Source of the DNA: an uncultured bacterium
GTDB taxonomy: Bacteria > Verrucomicrobiota > Lentisphaeria > Oligosphaerales > Oligosphaeraceae
Direction of reading: 5' to 3'
Assembly (NCBI GenBank): GCA_900548225.1
Contig: URJM01000011.1
Location: 1 to 40,591, forward strand
DNA length: 40,591 bases
The notes under the pieces: model-generated
The model's input: only the letters and a program-made list of their open reading frames with translations
Told to the model about the DNA's origin: nothing
The model's database searches: none
Shown: positions 31,291-40,453 of the stretch, piece after piece
Layout: every line of letters starts with the position of its first letter
How positions within the stretch are numbered: position 1 is the first letter of the stretch
Made by a program: the position numbers and the translations under genes

Positions 31291-33054
31291 ATGAAGAAAT
31301 TTGATCCCGTAACCGTCATTGGCTCGCTATGCTGCATTGTGGCCATGGTGGTCATTCTCTTCCACAACTGGCGTAAGGCCGAGGCCGAGGCGAAGTATGC
31401 GCAGCAGCATCCCACAGGTTCGGCGGTCATCACGAGTGCGCCTGCCGACCCCTCCATCGCCGCCCCCAAGCCAGTCGTCGCCCCCCAGAGTGTCGGCGCG
31501 GCGGTTGCGGCGGAGCAGATTGTCCGCGAACCCGTCGTCATGGGCATTCCAGGGAAATTCAGTGTCACCATCGACGCCATGGGCGGTGGCATCCAGGCAG
31601 TCCAGTTGGACGAATACACCGTCCAGACCAGGAACGAATCCAAGAAGGACGCTCCTGTGGTCATGGGTGAGGAACGCATCCCCTTCATGTCCCTTTCCGC
31701 GGGGGGCCAGACCCTTCTTGAGAGTTCCGAGCCTGAAATCGGCCCCACTACGCTCAGCACCCACCGCATTGACAACCAGGGGACGCTCCGCTATGACGAA
31801 TCCTGGGAGATCCTTGACGGCGAAGGCACCGAGTATTCAGTCCTCTACACCCTGAAGGTCACCAACCTTGCCAGCCAGCCGATGGCCCTTCCGAGCCTTT
31901 CGCTCTCCTGCGGTGCCCTGCCGGACTTCCTTTCCACCGAGTCGAACACCTCCTTCTCGAAGTACCTTTCGGGCAGCGTCGCCTACGGGCGCGTCGACAA
32001 GGATGACGCAAAGAGCCTGGACATGAAGGCGATCACCAAGAAGATGACTCCCCAGAAGGCCGCCGAATACCAGGTCACCCCTGCGAACTGGGTGAGCGTC
32101 TCCTCCAAATATTTCATCTTTGCGCTCCGTTCCCCCACTGCCGGCCAGAACCAGACCGTCTTTCCGGGCTTTTCGGCGCGCCAGCCAAGCGAACTCCTGC
32201 CGCGGGAATTCTTCTCCGCAAGCGCCTATCTTCCCGGAGCCAGCATCAACCCCGGCGAGACCCAGACCTTCACCGTCATGGGCTACGCCGGCCCGAAGAG
32301 CTACCAGAAGCTCGAGCACCTCGGCCACGGCCTTCCCTCCATCCTGAACATGGACCTCTTCTTCTTCTGGCACTTCGACTGGATGGGCTGGATTTGCAAG
32401 ATGCTTCTGAAGGGGCTCAACTTCATCGCAGGGTGCTTCCCACCCTCCTTCGCATACGGCCTGGCAATCATCCTCATCACCCTCTTCGTCAAGCTGGTCT
32501 TCATGCCCCTCTCCTGGCATAGCACCCGAAGCATGAAGAAGATGAGCGCCCTCCAGCCCCAGATCAAGGTCATCCGCGAGAAATACAAGGACGACGCGCA
32601 GAGGATGTACTACGAGCAGCAGAAGCTTTTCAAGGAGAACAACGTCAGCCAGACAGGCGGATGCCTCCCCATGCTTGTGCAAATCCCCGTCTTCTTCGCG
32701 ATGTTCAATACCTTCCGGGGAGCCATTGAAATCCGCAACGCGGGATTCCTGTGGGTGGCGGACCTCTCCATGCCAGACCCGATCTTCGGGCTGCCAATCC
32801 ACCCGCTGGCAATCATGACCGGGCTCACGATGTTCCTCCAGCAGCGGCTTCAGCCAATGCCCGACCCAAACCAGGCGCGCATGATGAACATCATGTCGCT
32901 GGTCTTCGTGGTCTTCTTCTACAACATGCCCGCGGGGCTCACCCTCTATATGACTGTCAACCAGCTCACATCAATCGCACAGATGCTCTGCTTCAAGTGG
33001 CTGGAAAAACGCGCGGCAAAGAACGCCCCCGCAGCCGCCGCAAAGCACGCGTAG
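31291..33054 (+). CDS. yidC: Membrane protein insertase YidC
   Basis: A 587-residue insertase of the long, Gram-negative type. An N-terminal signal anchor (VTVIGSLCCIVAMVVILF) is followed by a large periplasmic beta-sandwich domain (residues ~80-360). The conserved 60KD_IMP insertase core comes next: YGLAIILITLFVKLVFMPLS, GGCLPMLVQIPVFFAMF and FFYNMPAGLTLYMTVNQL. It inserts membrane proteins alone or with SecYEG. The C-terminal tail is short and rich in Ala and Lys. It lies 70 bp after yidD and 50 bp before jag. Confidence 0.97.
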   Translation: MKKFDPVTVIGSLCCIVAMVVILFHNWRKAEAEAKYAQQHPTGSAVITSAPADPSIAAPKPVVAPQSVGAAVAAEQIVREPVVMGIPGKFSVTIDAMGGGIQAVQLDEYTVQTRNESKKDAPVVMGEERIPFMSLSAGGQTLLESSEPEIGPTTLSTHRIDNQGTLRYDESWEILDGEGTEYSVLYTLKVTNLASQPMALPSLSLSCGALPDFLSTESNTSFSKYLSGSVAYGRVDKDDAKSLDMKAITKKMTPQKAAEYQVTPANWVSVSSKYFIFALRSPTAGQNQTVFPGFSARQPSELLPREFFSASAYLPGASINPGETQTFTVMGYAGPKSYQKLEHLGHGLPSILNMDLFFFWHFDWMGWICKMLLKGLNFIAGCFPPSFAYGLAIILITLFVKLVFMPLSWHSTRSMKKMSALQPQIKVIREKYKDDAQRMYYEQQKLFKENNVSQTGGCLPMLVQIPVFFAMFNTFRGAIEIRNAGFLWVADLSMPDPIFGLPIHPLAIMTGLTMFLQQRLQPMPDPNQARMMNIMSLVFVVFFYNMPAGLTLYMTVNQLTSIAQMLCFKWLEKRAAKNAPAAAAKHA

Positions 33055-33104
33055 CCACTGGACCGAATACACGCAGGACGAGAAGAGAACAGGAGGCATA
33101 GAAG

Positions 33105-33647
33105 ATGAACAACCAGGAAATGCAGCAGCTCGCCGAAGAGGCGCTCGGAAAAATCGCCGAGTCACTGGGATTCCAGGTCAAGACTACGGTCGTAGCACCT
33201 GAAGACCCCGAAAAGAATACCTTCAAGCTCATTGTCGAGACCGAAAAGCCACAGCACATCATCGGAAAAAAGGGACAGACCCTCGAGGCGCTGGAGACGA
33301 TCCTGAACAGAATCCTGAAGAAAAACCAGGAGGAGGCACCATGGGTCGCACTCGAAATCGACGGATACTCCACCGGAAGGACCGGAAATGCGCCGGAACA
33401 CAAGGGAGAACACGGACGCAGGCACATCCTCGATGACGAAACTGTCGAACAGCTCACGAATATGGCCCTTGATTGCGCAAAGGAGGTAAAGCACTGGAAG
33501 ACCAGCAAGAAACTCGGACCATACCTCCCCGCGGAAAGACGGGTCATACACACCGCACTCAAGGATAATGAGTTCGTAACCACGAATTCAATCCCCGCCC
33601 CTGAGGCAGGAGACAGGATGAAATACGTGGAAATCATTCTTAAGTAA
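33105..33647 (+). CDS. jag: KH-R3H RNA-binding protein Jag/KhpB
   Basis: A 180-residue protein with a KH domain (HIIGKKGQTLEALETILNRIL) and a C-terminal R3H domain (LPAERRVIHTALKDNE). Jag/KhpB pairs with KhpA to bind RNA and influences cell elongation in some bacteria. The short N-terminal Jag_N region is reduced or absent. It closes the rpmH cluster and is followed by a strong terminator. Confidence 0.92.
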   Translation: MNNQEMQQLAEEALGKIAESLGFQVKTTVVAPEDPEKNTFKLIVETEKPQHIIGKKGQTLEALETILNRILKKNQEEAPWVALEIDGYSTGRTGNAPEHKGEHGRRHILDDETVEQLTNMALDCAKEVKHWKTSKKLGPYLPAERRVIHTALKDNEFVTTNSIPAPEAGDRMKYVEIILK

Positions 33648-33674
33648 CTCAATTGCAATAAATTAGACAAAAAC

Positions 33675-33712
33675 GCCCCGCAAATGCACGACACCGCGGG
33701 GCTATTTCTTTT
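33675..33712 (+). terminator. Intrinsic terminator after jag
   Basis: GCCCCGC (33675-33681) and GCGGGGC (33696-33702) form a GC stem, followed by TATTTCTTTT. It ends the rpmH-jag transcript. Confidence 0.9.
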
Positions 33713-33790
33713 CCCACCGCCGTTTATATTCTGGCAAAGAACCGCCTTTAGACACTTTTTCCTTCGTCCCCACCTCCTCCCCCCTCAGAC

Positions 33791-34999
33791 ATGCTTTCTG
33801 GCAAATACATCGTTGTCGGCGCGGTAGCCGACGATCCCCTGGCCCTGGACATCGCCCACTACATGCGCCAGGAGACCGACATCGCCGACATACTGGCGTA
33901 CAAGCAATTCGCCAACACGGAATTCTGCCCGCGCTTCATCAGCGACGAATCCGACCTTGACCACATTGGACACGGGCTGGAGGGCAAGACCGTCATCATC
34001 GTATCCTCATGCAGTGGGCAGCACACCCGCAACGCCCGTGCCATGAGGACGTTCCTGGTGGCACGCGCCGCCAAGGACAATGGCGCGGAAAAGGTCATCC
34101 TCATCGAGCCGGATCTCTTCTACAGCGCCCAGGACCGCGGTCCCAGACCAGAATACGGACACGTGGCATTCCAGCGAACCGTCTCCGACTACAAGAAATT
34201 CGACGGACAGCCATGGAGTGCAATGCTCTACGCGCAACTGCTCAAGACCAGCGGCGTGGACGTGGTCATGACTGTCCACAACCACTCCGTCGCCGTGGCG
34301 GAACTCTTCCAGAATATCTTCGACGGAAACTTCTTCAACCTGTCGCCTGCGGAACTCTACGCAAGCTACCTGGCAAATCACGCCAGCCTCACACAGGCGA
34401 ATTCCGGAGACGGGCTGATCATCTGCGCACCAGACAAGGGCGCGGCACCATTCGCAAAGTCCGTCTACGAGGCATACGTCCGTGAAAGCAGCGGACTGCT
34501 CCTGAAGTCCGCGCCAAGCCTTCTCATCATGAGCAAGGAACGAACCGGCGAAAGACAGGTCGCAATACAGGCGGCGGACACCAGCCCCACGAAGCTCGAG
34601 GAGATAAAGGGGAAGGAAGTGGTCGTATGCGACGACATGGTCCGCACGGGAGGGACAATCGTCGCCTGCTGCAAGGAACTCAAAAAGGCAGGAGCATCCA
34701 GGGTCCTCTTCCTGGTCACACACTTCAACTCCTCGCAGGAGGTCAAGGAAAACCTCAACGACGACGTGGTGGATGACATCATCACAACCGACACGCTCCC
34801 GAACATCCTCAACAGGGATATGCAGGGAAGACTCCGGAAGAAGATGCTCGTCCTGAAAATCTCCAGATGGATCGTAAACGTCCTCAGAAACAAAATCCTC
34901 CACCTGAATCTGCCGGAGTACTGCCCGCCATACAACGTGGACATCTCACGGAAAAATCCATACTGGGCTGAAAACCAGGATCTAAAGGACGATTTATAA
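33791..34999 (+). CDS. Ribose-phosphate pyrophosphokinase-like protein
   Basis: A 402-residue protein of the PRPP synthetase fold. The N-terminal half resembles the Prs N-terminal domain (EGKTVIIVSSCSGQHTRNARAMRTFLVARAAKDNGAEKVILIEPDLFYSAQDR). The PRPP loop VVVCDDMVRTGGTIV lies at about residues 277-291. At 402 residues it exceeds the usual ~315, with an extra C-terminal tail after about residue 355. Standard Prs makes PRPP from ribose 5-phosphate and ATP; the divergent loops (FSAQDRGPRPEYGH and similar) leave room for a variant. It lies between jag and dnaN; a TATATT box at 33725 may serve as -10. Confidence 0.78.
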   Translation: MLSGKYIVVGAVADDPLALDIAHYMRQETDIADILAYKQFANTEFCPRFISDESDLDHIGHGLEGKTVIIVSSCSGQHTRNARAMRTFLVARAAKDNGAEKVILIEPDLFYSAQDRGPRPEYGHVAFQRTVSDYKKFDGQPWSAMLYAQLLKTSGVDVVMTVHNHSVAVAELFQNIFDGNFFNLSPAELYASYLANHASLTQANSGDGLIICAPDKGAAPFAKSVYEAYVRESSGLLLKSAPSLLIMSKERTGERQVAIQAADTSPTKLEEIKGKEVVVCDDMVRTGGTIVACCKELKKAGASRVLFLVTHFNSSQEVKENLNDDVVDDIITTDTLPNILNRDMQGRLRKKMLVLKISRWIVNVLRNKILHLNLPEYCPPYNVDISRKNPYWAENQDLKDDL

Positions 35000-35401
35000 G
35001 TCATTGGACACCAATTACTTATAAAATAACCCAGTAAACACGCCAATAGTAGTCTACTTCAATAACAACATCCTTAGAATCAGATAGTTGCATAACATCA
35101 AAACTAAGCTGTGGGCGGATATCCTCTTTTCCAGAGGAGGGAGTATATTAATCCACAGCTTGTCTTCCCCGAGGAGGGCCTTGATAAGTATACTTTAGTA
35201 AACCTGTACATAACTTGTTGAAAACCCTGTAGAAACTCCTGTAGAAAAAGTTCTCTACATTTTGATCTACTGATTTGATACAGAGTTTTCTACAAGTGCA
35301 ACAAATTGATTTCCAATAGGATGTCACTTGTGTGTACAAGAATTCCCGCCTTTATTAAGACTAGATTTTGACTACAAACTAAAAGAATAGGAAGCCTGTA
35401 G
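35000..35401. other. Candidate replication origin (oriC) upstream of dnaN
   Basis: A 402-bp AT-rich gap without a gene. Five 9-mers of the type TGTAGAAAA lie within 80 bp: TGTTGAAAA (35216-35224), TGTAGAAAC (35228-35236), TGTAGAAAA (35240-35248), and inverted TTCTCTACA (35251-35259) and TTTTCTACA (35286-35294). The first three are exactly 12 bp apart. TAATCCACA at 35149-35157 differs from the consensus DnaA box by one base. TTGTGT (35328) and TTTATT (35351) could form the dnaN promoter. Its place between the rpmH-jag cluster and dnaN supports an origin. dnaA is not in the window. Confidence 0.6.
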
Positions 35402-36535
35402 ATGAATTTCACTGCCAACACCGAAAGATTCCTTGGCGGCATCCGCCGCGTGATGAACGCAGTCTCCTCAAAGTCCCTGAACGCGATTCTGACGAATATC
35501 CTTGTGGAAGCCCGTGACGAGACTCTCTTCCTGACCGCATACGACATGGAGCTTCGCATCCGGACTGCGCTTCCCGCCACCGTCCTCCAGCCAGGCGCCA
35601 TCGCCGTTCCCGCAAAGAAGTTTGCCGACATCATCGGCGCGCTGCCCGTCGGTGACCTGGTCTTCGAAACCAAGCTGGACAATCCCGACGACATCGTCCT
35701 CACCTGCCACAAGGCAAGGTACGAGATGCACGGCCACAATGCCGACGGCTTCCCGGCCCCGGAACCCTTCGCCGAAGACTGGTCGCTGGTCATTGGCGGC
35801 AAGGAACTGGTGGACTGCCTCTGCAAGACGGAGTTTGCCAGAAGCGAAGACGAGTCGCGGCAGGCGCTCAACGGCGTGCTGGTGTCAATACGTGGCGGCA
35901 TGAGGACGATTGCCGCCTCCGACGGTCGCCGTCTTTCACTGGTCGAGTCTCCTCTGGAGTCTCCAGCCACCGACGGCGGCGAGGCGTCCCCTGCTCCAAC
36001 CAAGGAGGGCGAATTCATTCTTCCCAGGAAGACCGTGATTGAGCTCATCAGGAGCGTTGACCAGAGCAAGACCGTCACCATCCGCCTCACCCACACCACA
36101 GCGGTCTTCGAAAACGGTGATACCATCATGACGAGCCGCCTGGTGGACAAGACCTACCCCAACTACCGTTCCGTCATCCCAGTCAACTTCCGCAACTCCG
36201 TCCTTGTCCCACGCGCTCTCTTCGCCGATGTGGTCAAGCGGGTCAAGACAATGGCCAGCGACAGCGACGGCGGCGCATCCATCCTCCTTTCAATCAAGGA
36301 GTCAACGATGACAATCTCCGCGTCCAGCCAGGAATACGGAAACGCGCAGGATGAGATAGCGGTGGAACTCCATGGAGACCCCATCGACATAGCGTTCAAT
36401 CCCCAGTACCTCAGCGACCCGTTGAAGACTCTTTCCTGCGACAAGTTCGAGCTGAAGTACAACGATGGCGTGACCCCCGTGGAAATGACCGGCGATCCGG
36501 GATTCATCTACATTCTCATGCCAATGAGGTCATAG
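35402..36535 (+). CDS. dnaN: DNA polymerase III beta subunit (sliding clamp)
   Basis: A 377-residue clamp of three repeated domains. Typical stretches are LNAILTNILVEA, LFLTAYDMELRIRT, PAKKFADIIGALP, ALNGVLVSIRGGMRTIAASDGRRLSLVE, FILPRKTVIELI, KTYPNYRSVIP and the closing FIYILMPMRS. The clamp encircles DNA and holds polymerase III. Length is normal. It is placed directly after the candidate origin, but followed by a secreted protein in place of recF, so the usual dnaA-dnaN-recF order is broken. Confidence 0.97.
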   Translation: MNFTANTERFLGGIRRVMNAVSSKSLNAILTNILVEARDETLFLTAYDMELRIRTALPATVLQPGAIAVPAKKFADIIGALPVGDLVFETKLDNPDDIVLTCHKARYEMHGHNADGFPAPEPFAEDWSLVIGGKELVDCLCKTEFARSEDESRQALNGVLVSIRGGMRTIAASDGRRLSLVESPLESPATDGGEASPAPTKEGEFILPRKTVIELIRSVDQSKTVTIRLTHTTAVFENGDTIMTSRLVDKTYPNYRSVIPVNFRNSVLVPRALFADVVKRVKTMASDSDGGASILLSIKESTMTISASSQEYGNAQDEIAVELHGDPIDIAFNPQYLSDPLKTLSCDKFELKYNDGVTPVEMTGDPGFIYILMPMRS

Positions 36536-36586
36536 GCGGTCCGTGCGCACGGCACCGTCCTCTCACGCAAGGAATCACAGGTTTTC

Positions 36587-36614
36587 TTGCATTTCCGCTT
36601 TTTTTTCTTAAAAT
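36587..36614 (+). promoter_or_regulatory. Sigma70-like promoter after dnaN
   Basis: TTGCAT (36587-36592), 16-bp spacer, TAAAAT (36609-36614), about 90 bp before the next start codon. An imperfect inverted repeat around CCGTGCGCACGG (36541-36552) just upstream could end the dnaN transcript, but it lacks a T run. Confidence 0.5.
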
Positions 36615-36703
36615 AAGGGCGGAGACATCGTCGCGTACTTGCATTGCGTCTATATAGTTCCAAGTACGCATCTGCATTTTACCGAACGCAAAAGGAAAAC
36701 TTC

Positions 36704-38887
36704 ATGAGAATCTCCTGGAATCGCATCATCCTAGCAGCAACACTGGCGGCACTACTCTGTCTATTCGTCGGAAACGGCCTTTTTGTTCAGAGCGCCATCG
36801 CCCAGGAGTACGACCCAGATGAGGAAATCCAGGAGATTGACGAGGCTGACGGCGAGGAAACGGATGGGGAGGAGGCTCCCGCGCCAGTGGTAAAGGGTCC
36901 TGACCCGGATGCGAAGGGGGCACCACCCTCCGAGTATATGCACGGAATCACCGACGGGAAGGCCGCCGCCATCGACATGTCGGCACTTCTCAACACAGAC
37001 CAGGAAAAGTACATTGATGCAGACGAGAAGCTCCCGCCCAACGCCAGCCACGAAGGGGTTGTCCTGGCGCTCTCCAATGAAAAGATCAGGCTGGCATCGG
37101 CAATGCTCACTCCTGAAATCCTGGCGGACAACAGGGGGGACATACTGCGCTTCCACATCTGGATAAAGGCGGAAGGAGTGGAGGCAACCGACAACCTCTG
37201 GTCTGGATCGCCAACGCTTCTCTTTGAACTCTTCGACGACAACGGAAACCTCGTCACCTCCGCGACAAGCTACTTCAAGACCCGGGGGACATATCCCTGG
37301 CACAACTACTATGTGGACGTGCCCATCCCGCGGCAGTTCACCTACACCGGCAAGTCAAAGGTTTCCGCCAGAAGCGACCAGCTGCTGGATTTGCTGGGAA
37401 TCACAACAGACGTGCAGTCAAACACCCCGGGACTCTTCCTCACGCTATCGAACCTGGGCGGAGGCACTGCATGGTTCGGAGGGCTCAGCTACGAGCGCAT
37501 CATGCCCCGCGACCAGGCACGAAAGGAGAGCTGGCTCGATGACGAGACTGGCACCTTCGCGCCAAATCCACGCTACGACGAACTGCCGATGCTCCTCTAC
37601 TACGGCCTGGACACCAAGCTGCCCTGGAGATTCCTGGAGGGAAACAAGAACGCCCCTGCAATCCGCACAATCGACGGGCTCCGCAAGTACGTGGCCTCCG
37701 CCAAGAACGACTGGTTCCACATGCAGCGCGGCGTCGCAATGCTCCCGTACCTCTTCGTCACGGCAAACGTCCTCAAACTCTCCACGGCAGGGGATTTCGA
37801 GGATGGGTGGCTGGCGGCGCTCCGCAAGGAGCTGGAATCCCTCCAGGATCCCGCAACCGGCTTCTGGAAGATCAACGGCATTCCGAATCTCCTCGTGACC
37901 AAGGCGATTGTGGACAGGTGCTTCAGCCCATTCGCAGTCAAGCACGGCGATGCGGACCCGATTCCCACACCCTGGAATACCGTCGCCCCCGACGCAGAAG
38001 TCAAATACGCGCGCCAAATCATCCGCTCCCTCCTTGACGAGCAGGTGGGAGACACAGGCGCATGGAGTTCCTACGCGTTCCAGCCAAAGGAGATGGGTGA
38101 CACCATCCGGCAGACGCGCACCGAAATCACCCCAACCGCCGCGGCGGTCGTCCTCCTTGAGCGTGCCAAGGAGAGCCTCTCCGTCGAAGACAAGGAATAC
38201 GAATTGGCGGAACGCGCAATCCTGAACGCATACAAATACGTGGTGGAGAACTTCATAATCAAGGACCGCTACCTGTGGCGTGAAAACAACACCCAGGCGG
38301 TGCCCGCACCCTCCCCAGACGGGTTCTTCGAACTCCTCAACGCAACATCCGTCCTGGAGGAACGCATCAACGACGAATTGCCACTGCCGACCCTTTCACT
38401 GACGCGCACCGCCTCCGCAAACCTGGAGAAGGCGTCCGTCACCTGGCCAAATCCCGAGCGGGGTCTGGTCGCAGTCAGAATCTACGCGGCGCCAGCCGAA
38501 TTCAATCCGGCGCTTCTCACCGAGAAGCACCTGATCGGCATCATCGAACGCCCAAATACTCTCCCGAAAAACCAGGATCCGCTAATGCTGGCGATAAATG
38601 TCGCCGCCGCCGCCAGGCTCCATTGGAATACCACACCTGAGGAGCAGGGTGCCGACTACCTGGCGGAAAAAATAGCGAACACTGCGCTCTTCCTGGGTGG
38701 GCCAAAACGCTTGACGGCAGGAATTGCCGGCGAGAAACCCGTGATCATGAACGTCTCGTCTCCAATGGCCTTCGGTTTCCACGAAGACGAATTGGAGAGT
38801 GTAACCATAAAAGTCTACGCGGCGGGCGTCAACGCCAACGGCGAAACCACTCGTCGCATACCCCTCGATGCCGAAGACGAGGAATAA
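36704..38887 (+). CDS. Large secreted protein of unknown function
   Basis: A 727-residue protein with an N-terminal signal peptide (MRISWNRIILAATLAALLCL, cleavage after AIA near residue 34), then an acidic region rich in D and E. A beta-sandwich-like domain may cover residues ~70-270 (FHIWIKAEGVEATDNLW, LFELFDDNGNLV). A mainly helical part with motifs such as DPATGFWKING and GDTGAWSSYAF could form an alpha/alpha-toroid as in cyclase or lyase folds. I do not recognise a family. Start chosen at ATG 36704 behind AAAGGA. It precedes the pseudopilin cluster by 100 bp, so it may be exported or processed with it. Confidence 0.75.
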   Translation: MRISWNRIILAATLAALLCLFVGNGLFVQSAIAQEYDPDEEIQEIDEADGEETDGEEAPAPVVKGPDPDAKGAPPSEYMHGITDGKAAAIDMSALLNTDQEKYIDADEKLPPNASHEGVVLALSNEKIRLASAMLTPEILADNRGDILRFHIWIKAEGVEATDNLWSGSPTLLFELFDDNGNLVTSATSYFKTRGTYPWHNYYVDVPIPRQFTYTGKSKVSARSDQLLDLLGITTDVQSNTPGLFLTLSNLGGGTAWFGGLSYERIMPRDQARKESWLDDETGTFAPNPRYDELPMLLYYGLDTKLPWRFLEGNKNAPAIRTIDGLRKYVASAKNDWFHMQRGVAMLPYLFVTANVLKLSTAGDFEDGWLAALRKELESLQDPATGFWKINGIPNLLVTKAIVDRCFSPFAVKHGDADPIPTPWNTVAPDAEVKYARQIIRSLLDEQVGDTGAWSSYAFQPKEMGDTIRQTRTEITPTAAAVVLLERAKESLSVEDKEYELAERAILNAYKYVVENFIIKDRYLWRENNTQAVPAPSPDGFFELLNATSVLEERINDELPLPTLSLTRTASANLEKASVTWPNPERGLVAVRIYAAPAEFNPALLTEKHLIGIIERPNTLPKNQDPLMLAINVAAAARLHWNTTPEEQGADYLAEKIANTALFLGGPKRLTAGIAGEKPVIMNVSSPMAFGFHEDELESVTIKVYAAGVNANGETTRRIPLDAEDEE

Positions 38888-38922
38888 GAGGCGCTGCTTT
38901 TAATCCTACGGATTCCCCTCCA

Positions 38923-38936
38923 ATGCGGATCCGCAT
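38923..38936. repeat. 14-bp perfect palindrome
   Basis: ATGCGGATCCGCAT lies 52 bp ahead of the first pseudopilin gene of the second cluster. It may be an operator or a small hairpin; nothing else supports a function. Confidence 0.4.
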
Positions 38937-38987
38937 ACACATAGAAAGTTCCTAGTATTTTTCGTCCTCGGCGGGAGGTAAAAAAAG

Positions 38988-39740
38988 ATGCAGACCTACC
39001 GCCAGTTCACATTGATAGAGTTGCTCACGGTCGTCGCAATCATCGCGATGCTCGTTGGCATTACCGTGCCCATATACAATCGGCTGATGACGGGGAACGC
39101 AGTCTCCTACGCGAACCGGATCATCACCTCGCAACTCAACATGGCCAGAACATACGCCTGCTCCCGAAGGGTGGACGTGGCTGTGATATTTCTGGACCAT
39201 GCAATCACGTATAACGCAGTCCTCGACGACCCCGTGGCCCTCAGGACGTACCGCACCGCAATCGTAAGGAACAACGGCGGCACCTGGGAGTTTGTGGAGT
39301 GGGTCCCCGGCACAAACTGGCAGTATCTGCCAAGCAAGGCTGCCTTTGCAATCAACAACAGCGTGCTGGCGGAGGGAGACAAGCTGGAGATGCCTGCGCT
39401 AGTCGACAATGTCAACGGCCTCATCCCGTCCCTGCCGTACGACAGGTCGATTGCGGAGGTCGAGGACGACAACAAGGATTCCAAGACCCAGCTCTTCGCT
39501 GGCAAGAAGGATGTCCACTCCGCGATAATCTTCCGTTATGACGGCCGCCCCGTCTGCGGGGCGTACGACCTTTCCGATGCCGGCAAGACCCCCCTTTCCC
39601 CATGTGTCCAGGTGCGGGAGGCGACAATTGCCGAGAACAAGAACAATGTCACCATGGCGGTGGGAACCAATTCCGACAACTACATGTATGCGGTTGTCAA
39701 CCGCTACACGGGCGCAGTTTCAACCAAGCAGCCAGAATAG
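38988..39740 (+). CDS. Prepilin-like protein (GspH-type pseudopilin)
   Basis: A 250-residue protein with a canonical prepilin N-terminus, RQFTLIELLTVVAIIAMLVGI, cleaved before Phe with Glu at +5. The soluble part has no motif that I recognise. Its length fits GspH-like or other minor pseudopilins. It is first of three tightly spaced pseudopilin genes; the next starts 12 bp after its stop. GGGAGG lies nine bases or so upstream of the ATG. Confidence 0.8.
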   Translation: MQTYRQFTLIELLTVVAIIAMLVGITVPIYNRLMTGNAVSYANRIITSQLNMARTYACSRRVDVAVIFLDHAITYNAVLDDPVALRTYRTAIVRNNGGTWEFVEWVPGTNWQYLPSKAAFAINNSVLAEGDKLEMPALVDNVNGLIPSLPYDRSIAEVEDDNKDSKTQLFAGKKDVHSAIIFRYDGRPVCGAYDLSDAGKTPLSPCVQVREATIAENKNNVTMAVGTNSDNYMYAVVNRYTGAVSTKQPE

Positions 39741-39752
39741 CGGGAGGAGAAA

Positions 39753-40439
39753 ATGATGGAAAAGAAACAACTCCTTCATAGACGCCACGCCTTCACGCTC
39801 GTGGAGATTCTGATTGCCATGGGCGTCTGCGTCATCGGCCTTTGCAGCATAATGGTCTTCTTCCCCGTGGCCTCCAACGCCTCCAGGAACGCGGTCATGT
39901 CCTCCCATGCCGCCAATGTCGCGGAGCAGCTTCTGGCCCTCGTCAAGACCTCCATCGAGGATGACAAGCTTGGTCCCGGGTATGCCGCATTCAAGCACTT
40001 CACCGGCTGGAATCCAGGCAATCCGTCAGGGTACACCGACGGAGCCAAGCCTACCCCAGAGCCTGGCTACCACACGGACCATCAGGCCAACGACACGGGA
40101 TTTACCGATTCATCGCTGAACTGGTTCAGCGAGCGGATGCAGAAGGCCTTCGAGGCAATGGTCAAGAACGACACGACGAAGGTGACCATCTGCACCGACA
40201 ATGTCTACCACTTCGACTTCCTGTCCAAGATTCCCGATCCTGACGACAATACAAAGACACTTGAGGTACCGGACTACACCTGCTACGCAGGCATTTGGGC
40301 GACACCCGTGGAGGCATCGTCGGGTATCAACATCCCCTTTGCCGCGAGGATTCACGTGGAAGTCTCGTGGCCAGCGGAAATCCCGTATTCCAACCGCCAG
40401 AAGCGTGAGTTTGCCCTGGATGTCTTCAAGGCATATTGA
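39753..40439 (+). CDS. Prepilin-like protein
   Basis: A 228-residue protein with the prepilin motif RRHAFTLVEILIAMGVCVIGL and a single hydrophobic helix, then a soluble domain of unknown fold. GAGGAG lies upstream of the ATG. Position after a GspH-like gene suggests a GspI-type subunit, but similarity outside the N-terminus is not evident. The third member follows 14 bp later. Confidence 0.78.
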   Translation: MMEKKQLLHRRHAFTLVEILIAMGVCVIGLCSIMVFFPVASNASRNAVMSSHAANVAEQLLALVKTSIEDDKLGPGYAAFKHFTGWNPGNPSGYTDGAKPTPEPGYHTDHQANDTGFTDSSLNWFSERMQKAFEAMVKNDTTKVTICTDNVYHFDFLSKIPDPDDNTKTLEVPDYTCYAGIWATPVEASSGINIPFAARIHVEVSWPAEIPYSNRQKREFALDVFKAY

Positions 40440-40453
40440 CGAGGAGGCACGCA

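Noticed and set aside
31837..32802. - strand open frame (321 codons) inside yidC
   Set aside because: Antisense shadow in GC-rich DNA; yidC is unmistakable on the + strand.
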